Notes: generated from the letters alone by a model not told the origin. Numbered from the stretch's first letter, positions 31,653 through 44,754 are shown. The stretch is DNA of 64,000 nt from Galeopsis tetrahit (GCA_963675135.1 OY776133.1:33191994-33255993), one strand, 5' to 3'. Numbers and translations are program-made.

Positions 31653-32519
31653 ATATAATATTACTTCTTTATGGGATGTTATAATCATATCAGCTCCACG
31701 TGATTTTCCTGTGGGACGACATATTTTGTTTGCATAGTCACACTTTCCTTCTTCTTTTTTTTTTTTTTTTTAATAAACTCATTACAATCTTGATATATGA
31801 AAAAAAAAAATCATAATGATGATGACACATGTAATAATCAACCAATAAAAATACATTTAACAAACATGTAACTCTTTGAGATATCGACACATCTACAAAA
31901 TTAATATAAAAATGGCACATATGCATACTTAATATAAAGATGACATGTAAACATTTTAAACTCCCTATTAGTATAAAGTGGCGATTTTAGTACACAATAT
32001 ATATATTTTCTCTCCTTGCATTTTTTGGGATTGAGATAGGGTAACATACAAAAATGAGTTAGACTCATATTAATTAATAGTTACATACTGTATAACTTAT
32101 ATTTAACACAAACATTTAATCTATTATAATTCAATACAAAAGCTTAGCCCCATCTTATATATCAAATTCATTTATAAAAAGTGAATTCAACATGTTATAT
32201 AACAATTACCCAAGTATTTTTTGTGTAAAGGAAGGATATGTAGAAAAAATATATATAAAACATCAAATAATTAATAACAAAATCAAAATGCACTACTCTT
32301 ATTTTCAAAAAAAAAAAAAAAACTCCTCTAAAACCTCACTTATTTTGAGTAAGGGAGGGTATTAATTTAAATCGTTGTCCTAATTAACCAAAAAGCTAGA
32401 GAGTGAGATTGTCATGGTGTAGTCTTGTACTTTCAATTAAATTTAAATTTTCATAAATTAGTGATATTTAGGTGCAATTGATTGCACATATATAATTGAA
32501 ATTGAACTCTATTGAATTG
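31653..32519. other. AT-rich intergenic sequence
   Basis: No gene or RNA seen. Poly-T (31755-31773) and poly-A runs (31800-31810, 32308-32322) are present. Confidence 0.55.
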
Positions 32520-34570
32520 AGTCAAATATTTTGGTTAAAGTTCTAGCTAACCGTCTCTCCAAGGTGATTGGAGGAGTAATTTCAGTCAACCAAAGCGCGT
32601 TTGTGGGCAGTATCTTAGTCCTCAATGAATCCATTGATTTCCTCAAAAGGGAAAAACGGAATGGGCTAATTCTCAAGGTGGACTTTGAAAAACCTTACGA
32701 TTCGGTCTTTTGGGAGTTTATTGACGAAATGATGGAAGACATGAACTTCAACTGGAAGTGTAGAAAGTGGATATATATGTGGATTTCTATTGTCAGCTAC
32801 TATGACGGTTTTGGTAAATGACAGCCCAACAGGAGAGTTCCAGCTACAACGCGGGATGCACCAAGGTGACTCGTTGTCCCCGTTTTTGTTCCTTATTGCA
32901 GCAGAAGGTCTGAGCTTTCTTATGCAAAAAACTGTGGAGATGGCAAAATTTCAGTGTTTCGAAATCGCACGTCACAACATTCGTGTTAGTCATTTACAGT
33001 TCGCCGACGACACTGTAATTCTGGGTAGGGCCTCGATTGATAACACAAAGCTAATAAAAGGTGTACTAAGATTATTTGAGTTGGCCTTGGGTTTAAAGTT
33101 GAAATTCTCGAAGAGCTCATTGCACAGTATCAAAATCAATGAAAACGATCTTGTAGCTCTAGCAGAAGTTATAGGCTGCTCCTCGGGGCCCATCCCATTC
33201 ACTTATCTTGGCATTCCAATAGGCACAAACTTCAAAAGAAAAAACATTTGTAATCCTCTTATCGAAAGGATCCGAAAAAGGCTCTCGGGTTGGGCCCGGA
33301 GACACCTATCCCTAGGTGGGAGGTTCACCCTCCTGAATTCAGTTCTTACGGCGATGCCATTGTATTACCTATCGTTCTTTAGAGCCCCTATGAGTGTTAT
33401 TCAAACCATCAAACGTATCCAAATGAATTTTTTAAGGGGAGGGGGGAATGAAAATTATAGGAAAATTGTATGGGTTAAATGGAAGAGAGTATGCAAAAGC
33501 AAAGTATCGGGTGATTTGGGAGTGAGGGATATTAGCTTATTCAATAAGGCTCTTTTATGTAAATGGGTGTAGAGATGGGGAAGGGAAGATAATTCGTTGT
33601 GGGTAAGTATCCTTAAGTCTAGGTACGGATCTCTTAAAACGGCTGAGATAGAAGAATCTAGATGCTCCCTTTGGGGAGGGATATATGCAAGATATTAGGA
33701 GGAGTCAAGGGCAAGCTATTCTTCTACAATATGAAATTCAAACTGGGGAGGGGGTCCTCGATCAGATTCTGGCTAGATCCATGGTTAGATGATAGGGTGA
33801 GCCTGAGAGAGAAATATCAATCACTGTACAACATCTCGACAAATAAGAACGGGGAGTATCAAAGAGTTTTTTCAAAAGGATGGGAAGACATGGGTATTAA
33901 TTGTAGTAGATTTTTTTCAACGCTAATGATTTTCTGGATTTTGCGTCTTTTTGGTTGTGCATTCACAGATTTAAGCTTGATCCTGCTCGGGAAGACTACC
34001 TGGTTTGGAAGGGATCAATGAAGGAGAGCTTTAGTACGAAAAGTAAGTACAACATCATTGTCGACCACGAGGCTTCGACCGATGATCATGCACACCCATG
34101 GCCAACTATTTGGTGGAAGTGCATCCCCTCTGAAGTGTCAGCACTGACCTGGAAAGTACTTCTAAACAGAGTAGCAACGGTTGACAATTAGTGAAACAAG
34201 GAATCAATCCGGAAGTAATGAACGACATATGTCCCTGCTGTAGAAATGCCCCAAAAACGATGCAACACCTATTCTCAACCTGCGCCTCGTCTCTTTTGGT
34301 TTGGAGTGTTATCCACAAATGGTTGGACTATTCATTCGCCTATTTGAACTCATGAGGGGAGCAACTTAAGGAGTTCTGCAACTCAGGCTCCAATCTCCAC
34401 AATAAGAAAATTTTGGGACTGATTTGGCAGTGTACAATATGGAAGATTTGAAAGGCTCGCAACAATGTGATGTTCAACGAGAGGCAGTTTTTGATGGAGA
34501 AGATTTCGAATAGTATTAAGTATTAACACTTGAAAATGATTAAAAGCTCACAAAGTGATTGAGTCCTCAT
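32520..34570 (+). pseudogene. Decayed LINE ORF2 fragment
   Basis: Reverse transcriptase is readable in pieces: VLANRLSKVIGGVIS and LKVDFEKPYDSVFW at 32531-32821, then after a frame change MHQGDSLSPFLFLIA, FADD (near 33000), TYLGIPIG and GGRFTLLNSVLTAMP at 32790-33572. A TAG at 33570-33572 interrupts the frame, which then goes on. Further shifts lead to 33662-34021 and to a zf-RVT block at 33955-34500 (WWKCIPSEVSALTWK, CPCCRNAP). Endonuclease and start are missing, the acidic residue block has changes (KPYDS for the common KAYDS), and no A tail is seen. This is an old, dead copy distinct from the LINE at 15.4-18.8 kb. Confidence 0.88.
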
Positions 34571-34966
34571 TACACGATTCGGAACGAGATTCATAGAGGT
34601 GTTTACCTGGAAAACTCTAATCAATTGTTATTAATAGAATTTAAGTATACCTAGTACTTAGTTTATTAATAAAACACCATCTTTACTTCCCATTTTTTTT
34701 TAAATCAAATATTAAATTAAGCGTTAAAATCCAAATATATGTATATAACCATACCCAGTATACCTCGACTAATTCCCTGTCATACTTGGTGGCTGCTCAA
34801 AAGAATATTCTAAAATTATTATATTACATATAGTTAAATGTAATTATGAGTTGGGAGTTTTTGTCCCAAGCAAATCCACTCCTTCTCTGCCTAATTTTTT
34901 ACTATTTGCTCACTTTTTCAAAGTTAAGCCATTGGATTTTCAGCGAAGATTAGAAGAAATTAATCA
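34571..34966 (+). promoter_or_regulatory. Upstream region of the nucleoside hydrolase gene
   Basis: AT-rich, with no certain TATA box in a usual position. The leader probably begins within the last 100 bases, where composition changes. Confidence 0.35.
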
Positions 34967-37898
34967 ATGGCGGAACCCAAGAAGATCATAATCGACACAG
35001 ACCCCGGCATTGGTAATTTCATTTTAATTTTGATTTTGGGATTCAAGATGTGAATTTTGATGTAATGAATCAGATGATGCGATGGCGATATTTGTGGCGC
35101 TACAATCGCCGGAAGTTGAAGTGATTGGACTCACTACTATATATGGCAACGTTTACACTACTCTTGCCACCAGAAATGCTTTACACTTGGTTCGTCAACA
35201 TTTCCCCTTTTCCCCCTTTTCTGGTAGATAAGGATAATGAATATGAATATTCTATGGTAATTCAAGTATTCTACTTTCATTATGTGGAAATTGATGTTGT
35301 GTGATCATTGATCTGATCATTAACAACTCCGTACTACCCCACAATTGTTTGCACACTTGTCTTATTCACACCCCAGAAATGAAACTACATCTTTTTCTTA
35401 GTTTATGTGCAAACAGTTGTGGGACATAGGGAGTATATTGGCATAACATTGATCTTTATTGAACTTGAGTGGATATGGCTGATATTCGTTAAGAAATTAA
35501 TCATGAACTGAAGAGAGCTGGCATCATTGTGGAGAGTGTAACATGATATTTATTGTGACTTATGCTTACTATTTTGTGTTGGTGAATTCTGGAAATTTGA
35601 AGTTGAACAACAAAAGGGTTCTGAGTAAAACAGTAAGCCTTTTTGGCGATCACTGTCGATTGGGTGTATGCAATTTTCACATTATTGGGTATTCTGATAA
35701 TTGCTGTTTTGTAATGCAGTTGGAGATCGCTGGGAGGACGGATATTCCTGTGGCTGAAGGATCTCATGTGACCATCACTGTATGTATTATGATATGATAT
35801 GCTGCTCGTTTTTTCTTGATAATCTGGAATTAACGCTTAGCTTTCCTATCTGACTACCAATGTGTAGTTTTTCAGGTTTTAACTTTTTTAAATGATGTGT
35901 TCATTAAAAGAACTTTCTCGTACCATTTTTTGGATTTAGTTATATTGATTTTGAATTCTTAGTACTATAAGATAAGTGCAAGGTAGAAGACATTGTAGCC
36001 TCTGATGAATTCCATTGTTCAATAGTTGGTTCATTGGTCTGACCATATACTTGCCATTGCTTTATTATTGTAAATGCGTCGTGAAGCATTAATTTTGTGC
36101 AAGTTTTTTGTTCGATACAATTTTGTAAAATCATCTTCGCATAAAGCAAGGTACAAAACTTCGGATTGCTGATTTTGTCCATGGGACGGATGGTTTGGGA
36201 AACCAAAACTTTCCTTTACCAAAAGGAATGCAAATCGAGCAGTCTGCAACTGACTTTCTTGTTGAGAAAGCTCGTCTTTACCCAGGCGAGGTCACGGTGG
36301 TGGCCCTGGGCCCTTTAACAAATATTGCACTGGTTAGCATCTACAAGTTTCGCAATCAGTTCCAAACTGTCGTTTCTTGGATAACTTTTTTAAACTTTTA
36401 TTGTTTAATGCAGGCTATACAAGCAGATCCTGAATTTGTTAAAAATGTTGGGCAAATTGTCATTCTTGGTGGTGCATTTTCAGTAAATGGAAATGTTAAT
36501 CCAGCAGCTGAGGCAAATGTATGTATGTGGTTATGTGAATTTTGCATGGTTGTTCGCTTTTTTTCTTGATTTTCTTTTGATTGTATCATGTTTTTTTTTC
36601 TTTAATTTGCACGATAAGATATTTGGAGATCCTGATGCGGCAGATATCGTATTCACAAGTGGAGCTGATATCCTGGCTATAGGGATAAATGTCACTCATC
36701 AAGTTGTTTTAACTGGTAACTCTCTCTGCATATAATTTTTTTATGGTCGAGTTACTAAACCTTCTGAACATTGTAATCATCCTATGTTTCTTATTAAATT
36801 TGCTTGCTATGCTGTCATAATGTATACTCCCTCCGTCCCTGAAAAGTTTTTATACTTTCCTTTTTTGTTTGTCACCGAAAAGTTTGCATACCCCAAAATA
36901 GAAATAATCATCACAATCCCCACCCTCACAATATACACATATTTACCCTTTATGCCATTACTTTTGGGACCCACCATACACTCAAACCACCTACTTTATT
37001 TACTTTATATATAAAAGTTTACAAAATTACCCCTCAACACTCTTATCATTACACTTTTTTCTTAAACCATGTGCCCAAGATTCCCCGCAAACTTTTCGGG
37101 GACGGAGGGAGTATTTGTTATTTCATTTACTGGTGGGCTACTTGATAATAATTTTTAAATGATTAGCATCAGTTATTCTCGATTTATCAGCCATACTATA
37201 TGACCAGAGTAAACCATTTTTCGCTCGAGTGGGCGTGTTATGATTTGTAATAGTCAGAGCAAAATCTGAGGTTTAAGATGAAACATGATCACTGAAATGC
37301 TTATAAAATGCTGTACAAATCTTAATTCATTTTACCTGTTATATAATCAGCAAACATTTAAACAAGATTGTGATATTCTTTTACAGAGGCAGATCGAGAT
37401 AAGCTGGCAGAATCGAATGGAAAGTTTGCACAATATATACACAAGATTTTGGATGTGTACTTTTCATATCATCACGAGGCATACAACACAAAAGGTTAAG
37501 GTTTGATTGATGAAGAGATAGTAATTAAATTGATAACAAGATAGTAAGTGTTTGTTGATGTCATGCCATTCAAATGCAGCCGTTTACCTTCACGACCCAA
37601 CTACCATTATTGCTGCTGTTAATCCTTCGCTTGTCACCTACGTAGAAGGTGCTGTTCGTGTCCAGACCGCTGGCATCACAAGGGGTCTAACATTATTCTA
37701 TAACAAGCAGAAAAGGTTCATTTTCTTTTCCATCCAAAATCACTTTTCTTCATCCATTCTTGTATTGACATTGTCACTGTGTGTTTAAGGTTTGAGGAAG
37801 TGACCGAATGGACTGATATACCCTCGGTGAAGGTTGCGGTTACTGTTGATGCTCCGGCTGTTGTTCAATTGATGATGGAAAGGCTCATACATTCTTGA
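34967..37898 (+). CDS. URH1: Nucleoside hydrolase, uridine ribohydrolase type
   Basis: Nine exons: 34967-35012, 35074-35189, 35720-35779, 36147-36332, 36414-36518, 36619-36715, 37387-37494, 37580-37715, 37790-37898. All introns are GT-AG and phases join without a break to 963 nt (320 aa; plant relatives are about this length). Nucleoside hydrolases cleave the N-glycosidic bond of uridine and related nucleosides, giving base and ribose; the plant URH1 enzyme works in cytosolic pyrimidine salvage. Seen: calcium and ribose binding motif DTDPGIDDAMA at 10-20, VHGTDGLGN at 85-93, LGGAFSVNGNVNPAAEANI, and the late YLHDP (242-246), which carries the catalytic-type His and a metal-binding Asp. No signal peptide. 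The acceptor of exon 4 (AG at 36145-36146) was chosen to keep phase; no other acceptor nearby does. Two MITEs lie in introns. Confidence 0.95.
35332..35435. mobile_element. Short MITE in intron 2 of the nucleoside hydrolase gene
   Basis: TACTACCCCACAATTGTTTGCACA at the left is matched by the inverted TGTGCAAACAGTTGTGGGACATAGGGAGTA at the right. The left tip is shorter, so it has lost a few bases. It lies inside the intron and does not touch splice sites. Confidence 0.8.
36825..37113. mobile_element. Stowaway-like MITE in intron 6 of the nucleoside hydrolase gene
   Basis: TACTCCCTCCGTCCCTGAAA at the left and TTTTCGGGGACGGAGGGAGTA at the right. Length is 289 bp. The same family recurs inverted at 46080-46367 with roughly nine in ten bases equal by eye. 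Confidence 0.92.
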
Positions 37899-38093
37899 TT
37901 TGTTTGGATGAAAATTCAAAATCTGTCTTGGAGCATACAGTGACTGGGATTCAAGTAAACATAAATAAAGAGACTTGATGTGTTTCTTTTCAAATAGACT
38001 GTTGCCATGTTTCTCTATTTTAAATTATTTGCTTTATCGTTTCATTTAGAGCATTCTTTTTTTGGTTATATACATTTTTTTCCCTTTAAGGTA
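37899..38093 (+). other. Probable 3' untranslated region of the nucleoside hydrolase gene
   Basis: AT-rich sequence right after the stop codon. AATAAA-like words occur (AAATAAAGAG near 37962), and a poly(A) site may follow within about 30 bases. Confidence 0.5.
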
Positions 38094-38330
38094 TAATCCC
38101 TCTGTCCCATTTTAGATTTAATGCGGAAGTTGTTTGTTAGTATTAAAGTAGATAAAATAGAGGATATGGAGTCTTTTAATTTATAAAGTGAAATGTGGTG
38201 TAATTTGAGATGTTTGAAAGGTGTAATTTAAAGTGAAAAAATTGTTTTATTACCAAATTAGGAAACGATGAATCTAATTTAGGACGTCTATTTTTTGTAA
38301 ATGATGAATCAAAATGGGACGGAAGGATTA
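38094..38330. mobile_element. Stowaway-like MITE
   Basis: TAATCCCTCTGTCCCATTTTAG at the left is inverted at the right as CAAAATGGGACGGAAGGATTA. Length is 237 bp. Confidence 0.85.
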
Positions 38331-38345
38331 TCAATTTTTGTTATC

Positions 38346-38676
38346 TACTTCCTCCATTTTTTAATAAGTGTCACTTTGGTTTTTTAACTAATTTTAAAAT
38401 AAGTGTCATTCTAAGATTTTTTTTCTTTAATTTTGATTATTTTATCCTTATTCATTTACCATAAATATTTTTCATTAATAAATTCCACAAAAATTGTTTA
38501 TACCAAAATTATTTTGGTTTATGAATACTACCTACATTTTTAACTACATTCTTTATCAAACAAAATTTCTATATTAAAATTAGTTATAATTAATAAAGGG
38601 TGATTTTGACCACAATTTATAATCTTAATTTGTTGAAAAAAGTTAAAATGACACTTATTAAAAGATGGAGGAAGTA
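38346..38676. mobile_element. Stowaway-like MITE
   Basis: TACTTCCTCCATTTTTTAATAAGTGTCA at the left matches TGACACTTATTAAAAGATGGAGGAAGTA at the right, a nearly perfect 28-bp inverted end. Length is 331 bp. It lies 15 bp from the previous MITE. Confidence 0.9.
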
Positions 38677-39511
38677 TGTTTTTCGATTTTAAAATTAGTC
38701 TTCTGTGTTTATAAAACATAACATTTTAGTCATTTTATTGATAAATATATAGTACTCCGTATTATTTTTTGTCTGAAGTAAAGGTTGAACACTCATAGTC
38801 ATGACCCTCATAGAACGATAATGAATTACTTCTATTTACTGATACTAAAACAGGACTTTGTAAACATAGACAATCAAATTTAAAATTGAAAAATTTAATG
38901 GACAAAAATTACTATTGGTACAAAAAAATATATATTTACCCTACTAATGTTCTATAGTTACTTTTTTTTGAAAGACTATAGTTTCTAACCCATATGAAAA
39001 TGTATCATGCTAGGTGATGTTTGGTGGTTTTAAAACCAGTTTTCAAATCTTATTGAATAGAAAATGATTTAATTTATATCAAAATCGTGTCAAATTTAAC
39101 TTTAGATCAAATCATGAGTATGTTTAATAGAAATGGTTTTAAGTGGTTCTTAAAAACTGATTTTTAAATTCTGAAGTAAAATAGGTGTACCAAAAGTAAA
39201 CATGAACTTAGTGAAAACACTTTTATACTGAGATGGCTGGAAACAAGAAAAGTAAAACCAAGTGGTTTTTTACTTTGATTACAAAACATTGTCTTGATCC
39301 ATATCAGCAGACTACCTGAGTAAAGCTAAGCACCCTCCACCTCCAGGCGTTGTTTTCTTTAATAAAAAGAAAGAAGCAGCAGCTAAGCTAGGCTAGGCTA
39401 CAAGACTGTAGTTTATAATTGGAATCGATTGAGACACAGCCGAGGTCGATAGTCCTGAGACCTACATGCTTTTGCTCACAACAGATTCATTTTGCTCTGA
39501 AATGGAATATA
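38677..39511. other. Intergenic between two convergent genes
   Basis: AT-rich; the right part (about 39300-39511) is likely the 3' untranslated region of the minus-strand gene that follows. No other feature is seen. Confidence 0.5.
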
Positions 39512-42500
39512 TTAAATGGCTAATGGCTTTCCGCGACCCACAGAGAATCCCTTGGTGCCATCTGGCATACGAGGAAGGCCGGATGCTCTTTCATATGCTA
39601 AGCCCCTACCCCCGTTTGATGCCTGCTGACGCCCCTTCCCCTTGTTGTTATTCCGCACTTTCTTCTGTCCCATGTTTTTTGCATTATTCTCCCACATCTG
39701 TTGACAGATTCAGTTAACATGTCAGGTACAATAAGCTTCCAGACAATCATTAACTGTTGTTGCATTACAAACTATCTGATTTATTTCACAGATGGAAGCT
39801 GTAAAAGGGAGAAAAAAATTATCCATTTTAGGCCAAGGTCATTTTATAATGTTAACGAATTGCTGAATTTCTCAGTTGGCAGGAATCTGCATGAGCTTGG
39901 GAGATATATAATATTTGAATCCCTATACATTATTCCTTGAAAATTGCTATTAGAAGATTCATATCTGGATTTGGATATCATTCGAGTAGAGCATGATTTG
40001 ATGATATTACTTTAATCTCAATAGCCTTCAAAAAATAGCCTTACCTGAAGCTCATGATTTAATGCATCAGAATCTTCCAATTGATCCTCCTTAAGACCCT
40101 GCATCTCTGGCAGAGTTGCCTCGTCTTTCTTACCCTCATGACCAACTTTCTTTGTCCATGCGAGAGTAGACTTTACCTGTTTTCATATTCGTCATGATAT
40201 AAATTTATCAAGTCATACAATCAATAGTTTGGATGGCCATCAAACACTTCACAAATACAAATATTTTGACAAATTGCCAGTTGGTTTTGTGTTATGAGGA
40301 CTCAGCATAGAACACTAGCATTGTACTGGAAAAAATATTTGAAAAAATGATTTCTTTCCAAGAAAATAGAGCTTGCAGATATTCAAAATAATTATAAAAA
40401 AAATGCAGTACATACTGGACTTTTAAGCAACAATTGAACTTTAAGACCATTCCAATTGCTCTCATCTGGCAGTTCAGCGACCTGCACAAGGAGCAAGCAG
40501 ATTTACTAGGTTGTATTTTCGTAGGGTTCTTTCAAGTGTAACGACAGGTTGGAATATGCTCCTACCGCTCTCTCTGCTGCTTCAACAGACTCATACTCCA
40601 CAAAAGCATGAAACTACATGAGAAAATCAAATGCAGAGTTTAGGGAAATGTGAAATTACAAAGAATAAGTAGAGACGGAGTAGTTGCAGTAACAAAATCA
40701 CACACATAGATTCTTTAATTGTAACTTGCAAGACATGTTAATCCCAAACATTTGAGAATTGAGATCACAAAACTATTGAATCACAAATGCCTGATTTCCC
40801 TTCTCTGCCAGCCAAAAAACCATCAATCAAAGAAATAAAGTAACTAAGCAACTATGTAGTTAAAAAAAAATATGTTCTATAGAGATATCCTAAGATGATA
40901 GGCACTCATTGTGATCAGGGGAATATCATCTTAAGATTCTGAACCAAAATGAGAACATAAATAAGAAACCAAAGCATAGCTAAACTTCCCCATAAGCCAT
41001 AGTCCATCAGCACACATGTTCCCTTCCCAACCATTCATAAACAATCAGTTAAGTTATCCCCAAACATCACATGAGTAATCTGCTTGCAGGTGAAGTAAAA
41101 GGAAAGCACCAAACTTACAAATCACATTCTCATGAAATATAAGTTTATATTAGAGTCGACATAACTTTGCTTTGATAAAATGAATGGTTTGAGTAAATCT
41201 AAATTAAGAGAAATATTTCACCAAAATAATAAATTTATCTTATTAAAAAAATGAATACCTTGCCACCAGAGTAGAATTTATCCCCTTTTCCTGTTCTAGA
41301 TGCAGGTGATGGACCATTTAAACTCTGAGCCTGAGGTGGGCATGTGCGAATTGACTTCACACTAGAAATATCATTTTAAAAAACAGTGTGTAAGAAAGAG
41401 CAAATTGAGTCTTTCTAAGTGTATATCTTTTAGGTCTTCAGTTATCCAAAAGATGAGTATCATCAAATAAAATTCAAAAAAAAAAATCACATACCTCCCA
41501 ACAGATGAGAAAATTCTCATGAGCTTCTGGTGAGAATGATCCTCAGGCAAATTTTCAGCAACAACTATACGAGACTTTTTAAGAAATGACAACACCAACC
41601 AAGGAAGAGTTTAGATAACAAAGACAATCTCACAACTTAATAAGAAAAAATGCTAATCACCATTACCAAACAATAAGTCCTAAGAAAATAAGACGGTCTT
41701 AGAATTTTGCAGTTACTAAATCCAGGACTGACATTTTTATAAAAAAAAAAAAAGGTAGGATGGGAACTAATCTCACAATATAAACGGATAAAGAAAATAA
41801 CTAACACTTACTTGCAGCTCTTCCATGTCTGATTCAGTCAGTGGATGATGGCGTTTAACCATTTCTCCATCTTCACTAACTATCTGGAGAAGGAATAAAT
41901 AAAAGAAAATTACACATAACAGGTGTATGATCAAACTGATGAAAAAATGTTACAGTATCAAGTAATGAAGTAAAAAAATAATAATAATAATAAAAAACTA
42001 TTTCAGATATAAAGAGGATAACATAATTCAGTATTACAGTGAATACTTCAATGACAAGAAAGCTTACTAGTTTATTTGAGCTTCGTAGGATACTAGCAAG
42101 CTCTGTGCTGTCAGTAATGGCATTTTTGACCTTCTTGAATGATGCGACAACAGAAAGTGGCACTGCATGACAGGACGTTTGAGGAACATTGAAAGTTAGT
42201 GAACTGGTACCAGCAAGAGTTTGATCATACACCCATTATGTGTCTAAAGGAAAACAAGATTTTTTCATCAGTTTGTAATTGAATTAGATCTCTACAAATC
42301 TTACTTTTATTTGAAAGATTTAAATCGATGGAAACAAGATTATTGTCCTTCCTGTATATCACCTGGCACTTGCTTAAGTACTTCAAATAGTATGGGCCTT
42401 ACAATAATGTCTAACTAAAAATAACCTTCAAACAAAATCAAACATACATAGTTTCGGACCACAACAATCAATTAAATTAAGAAAGATGATTCATCATTCA

Positions 42501-44068
42501 TTCAAGGGACAACACTTTGAAAATGAAAATTAACAAGGGTTAGGAACTAGTAATATCCGATGGAAGAAATAATGATATGAAAATCTCACCATATCCTTCA
42601 GGATCATTGCTCATGAACCTAAATAACTGATCAGTCGTAGCCAGATTGATATCACTGAAGTAAAACTCAACCTGCAGAAGATAAATAGACGCATAAATTT
42701 CCAGCTTAATGAACAAAAGTTAATGGAAACAAGCCCAGGGATGTAATTTCATGAGTTAGAGCATGACTTAGAATTATAGAACATTCAATAATGTCACAGA
42801 AACAGATGAAAAGGGCCAGAAAAATATATGACATGGTAATGCAGCTTTTCTGGTAAAGAAGTTGCTAAAATCACAAGTTTCCAAGACATCAATGTTGAGA
42901 AGTAAGGGAAGGACCCCAAAGAAATACTATGTTCTTGGACAAGAGAACTAATATTCAAAGATTGGAGTATTTGTTCTTAATTAGGGAAACGAAGGAATGA
43001 GATCCAGGGAACTCACTAAACTTTAGTAAGTATACCACAAACGTTTAGAACACTGTGCCACATTCGGCAATAAAGAAAAGAAAACAATATTCTGCAATAT
43101 TGTTCTTATCTTTGTCAACTCATTTCAACCTAAACCATATACGAAGTAAGGACTATAGTCTATATACATATTAAGCCATATTTTTGCAAACTTTTCAAAC
43201 AGCACAAGGGTCTGGGACCCTGGGAGCAGCAACATAAACCATTTTTCTTATTTTCCACGTCTTGGAATCAATGAGGGTTGGTTCCATGGCAAGGAAAGAA
43301 GATACTCCAGGGATGCTTTTCGTACACAATATCATATAATAATACACAATTACAACCATTAGTCATTTTTCTTTTCAAGATTTTATTACCATTCTACAAC
43401 CGTTTGACATGGCCAAGTCACCAAAGAAATATCAGAGTATATGGGATATGAGTCTGTCAAGCATGGGCCACCTTTTAAAATTTAACATCCTGAAATTTTA
43501 AAATTTAGCAAAATAGTGATAAAATTCAATAACAAATCATTTTACAGAAAAGCGCATCATCCCTACTATTATCATATTTTCATTTAGCATATAGAAATGC
43601 ACTTAAATCACCACAACCAGACAATAGTCAAGTAATCAGCTGAGAATCCCGATTACAAATTCTAAACCAAGTTCCACATCTCGCAAAACAAGCTACATCA
43701 ATTTTTCAAAATAAAGCTGAGAAGTAAGGGAGTACAAGGCACAACGTAAAGCTCACCTGTCTAACAATCTTATGGTGGGAATGCGAGAGCGAATCGGAAG
43801 TTCTACGATTGTTGTCATCGGAGGGGAAGTCACGAGGAGCCACTGGAGTGGCATTGTAGCCGTAAAAGGGCGTGACACAGTGCTGATAACAGTTGTCATA
43901 TCCATAGAAAGGTGGCGGCACAAATGGCGGCCTAAAAAATATAGGTTGCAACAAGGGAGGGAGAAGAGGCGGTGCGGCGGCGGAGCGGGGGACAAATTCA
44001 GGAGCCTCAGCGTTGAGCTTTTTGGCGGTGGATGTGTTTAGGGTATCAGAAGCTTGCCCTTGATCCAT
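39512..44068 (-). CDS. LARP6: La-related protein 6 with PAM2 motif (LARP6B/C type)
   Basis: Ten exons on the minus strand: 44068-43757, 42671-42590, 42162-42068, 41883-41812, 41574-41495, 41361-41259, 40613-40566, 40481-40416, 40176-40045, 39697-39512. All introns are GT-AG; phases join to 1,176 nt (391 aa). Domains: a PAM2 motif, LNAEAPEFVP (18-27), which in this family binds the MLLE domain of poly(A)-binding protein; a proline-rich stretch (about 30-60); the La motif (about 97-187) with FSDINL-type start and VPLSVVASFKKVKN; an RRM-like module (188-290) with IVVAENLP and FHAFVEYES; a basic C-terminus with KKVRNNNKGKGRQ and a short GGRG. Role by family: binds RNA and influences mRNA fate in cytoplasm and nucleus. 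Plants have LARP6A without PAM2 and B/C with it; this one fits B or C. Convergent with the nucleoside hydrolase gene; no functional link implied. Confidence 0.95.
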
Positions 44069-44432
44069 TATACAGTGATTTAAGTCTCGTTTTGAATTGA
44101 AATGGTGATACAGTTGAATGATTTGAAGATTAACTAAGTAGAATTGGAAGATCTCTGCGTCTCTCTCTGTGCAGAATGAGGGAAAATTTGCGCAGAGGCA
44201 GAGCGAGAGGCACAGTGTAGAGAGAGAGAGAGAGACGATTGTGAGGATTTTTCGGAATGAGAATATATACGTCACATCTATTTGACTTGTTGGACTGCCT
44301 TTGAAAAAGATCGGACCTCATTCCGCCTACTTCGCTGGGCCCATGGTCCAAAACTAGGAGACAAAAACTAGTTTTATTCCTGGGCCAAAATTTGAAATCC
44401 AAGAAAATTGGATTGGGCTTCATTATAAATAG
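44069..44432 (-). promoter_or_regulatory. 5' region of the LARP6 gene
   Basis: The leader probably lies in 44069-44250. A (GA)n run at 44219-44236 (CT-rich on the gene strand) is common in plant leaders and core promoters. A TATA-like word (TATATTCTC on the gene strand) sits near 44265. Beyond about 44410 the TIR element cluster begins. Confidence 0.45.
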
Positions 44433-44641
44433 GGCTTTATACCCCTCCACACTTGTTAAATATACTCCCGGAAACATTTGGATACATATAAGTATATAAC
44501 CCCTAACTCTAGGCGTTGGCTATATACCCCTCCAGCGCTGTTAAGTATACTCCCCCTCTTCATTTATTAATTTAATATTAATGTAAAATACCAAATTTAC
44601 CCTTTTAATAAATATATAAAAGATAAATACACCCCCTAATT

Positions 44642-44665
44642 CTAACCCTAACCCTAACCCTAACC
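44642..44665. repeat. Short (CCCTAA)n run
   Basis: CTAACCCTAACCCTAACCC and a further unit make about four copies of CCCTAA. The usual plant telomere unit is CCCTAAA, so this is a variant type and too short to be a telomere. Confidence 0.85.
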
Positions 44666-44754
44666 TGAAAAACATCCTCCGCCGCCGCCGCCGTCGTCAG
44701 CCACCACTCCAGCCGCCGCCGCCGCCTCTTAAATAAATTTAGAAAGTAAAAAAA

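Noticed and set aside
36487..37014. Separate plus-strand frames of 76-82 codons
   Set aside because: They read through exon-intron borders of the nucleoside hydrolase gene and through its intronic MITE.
43772..44041. 89-codon plus-strand frame
   Set aside because: It is opposite LARP6 exon 1, which has a PAM2 motif and fits the spliced protein.
44642..44665. Telomere or chromosome end
   Set aside because: Only four units, of a variant type, within a transposable element.
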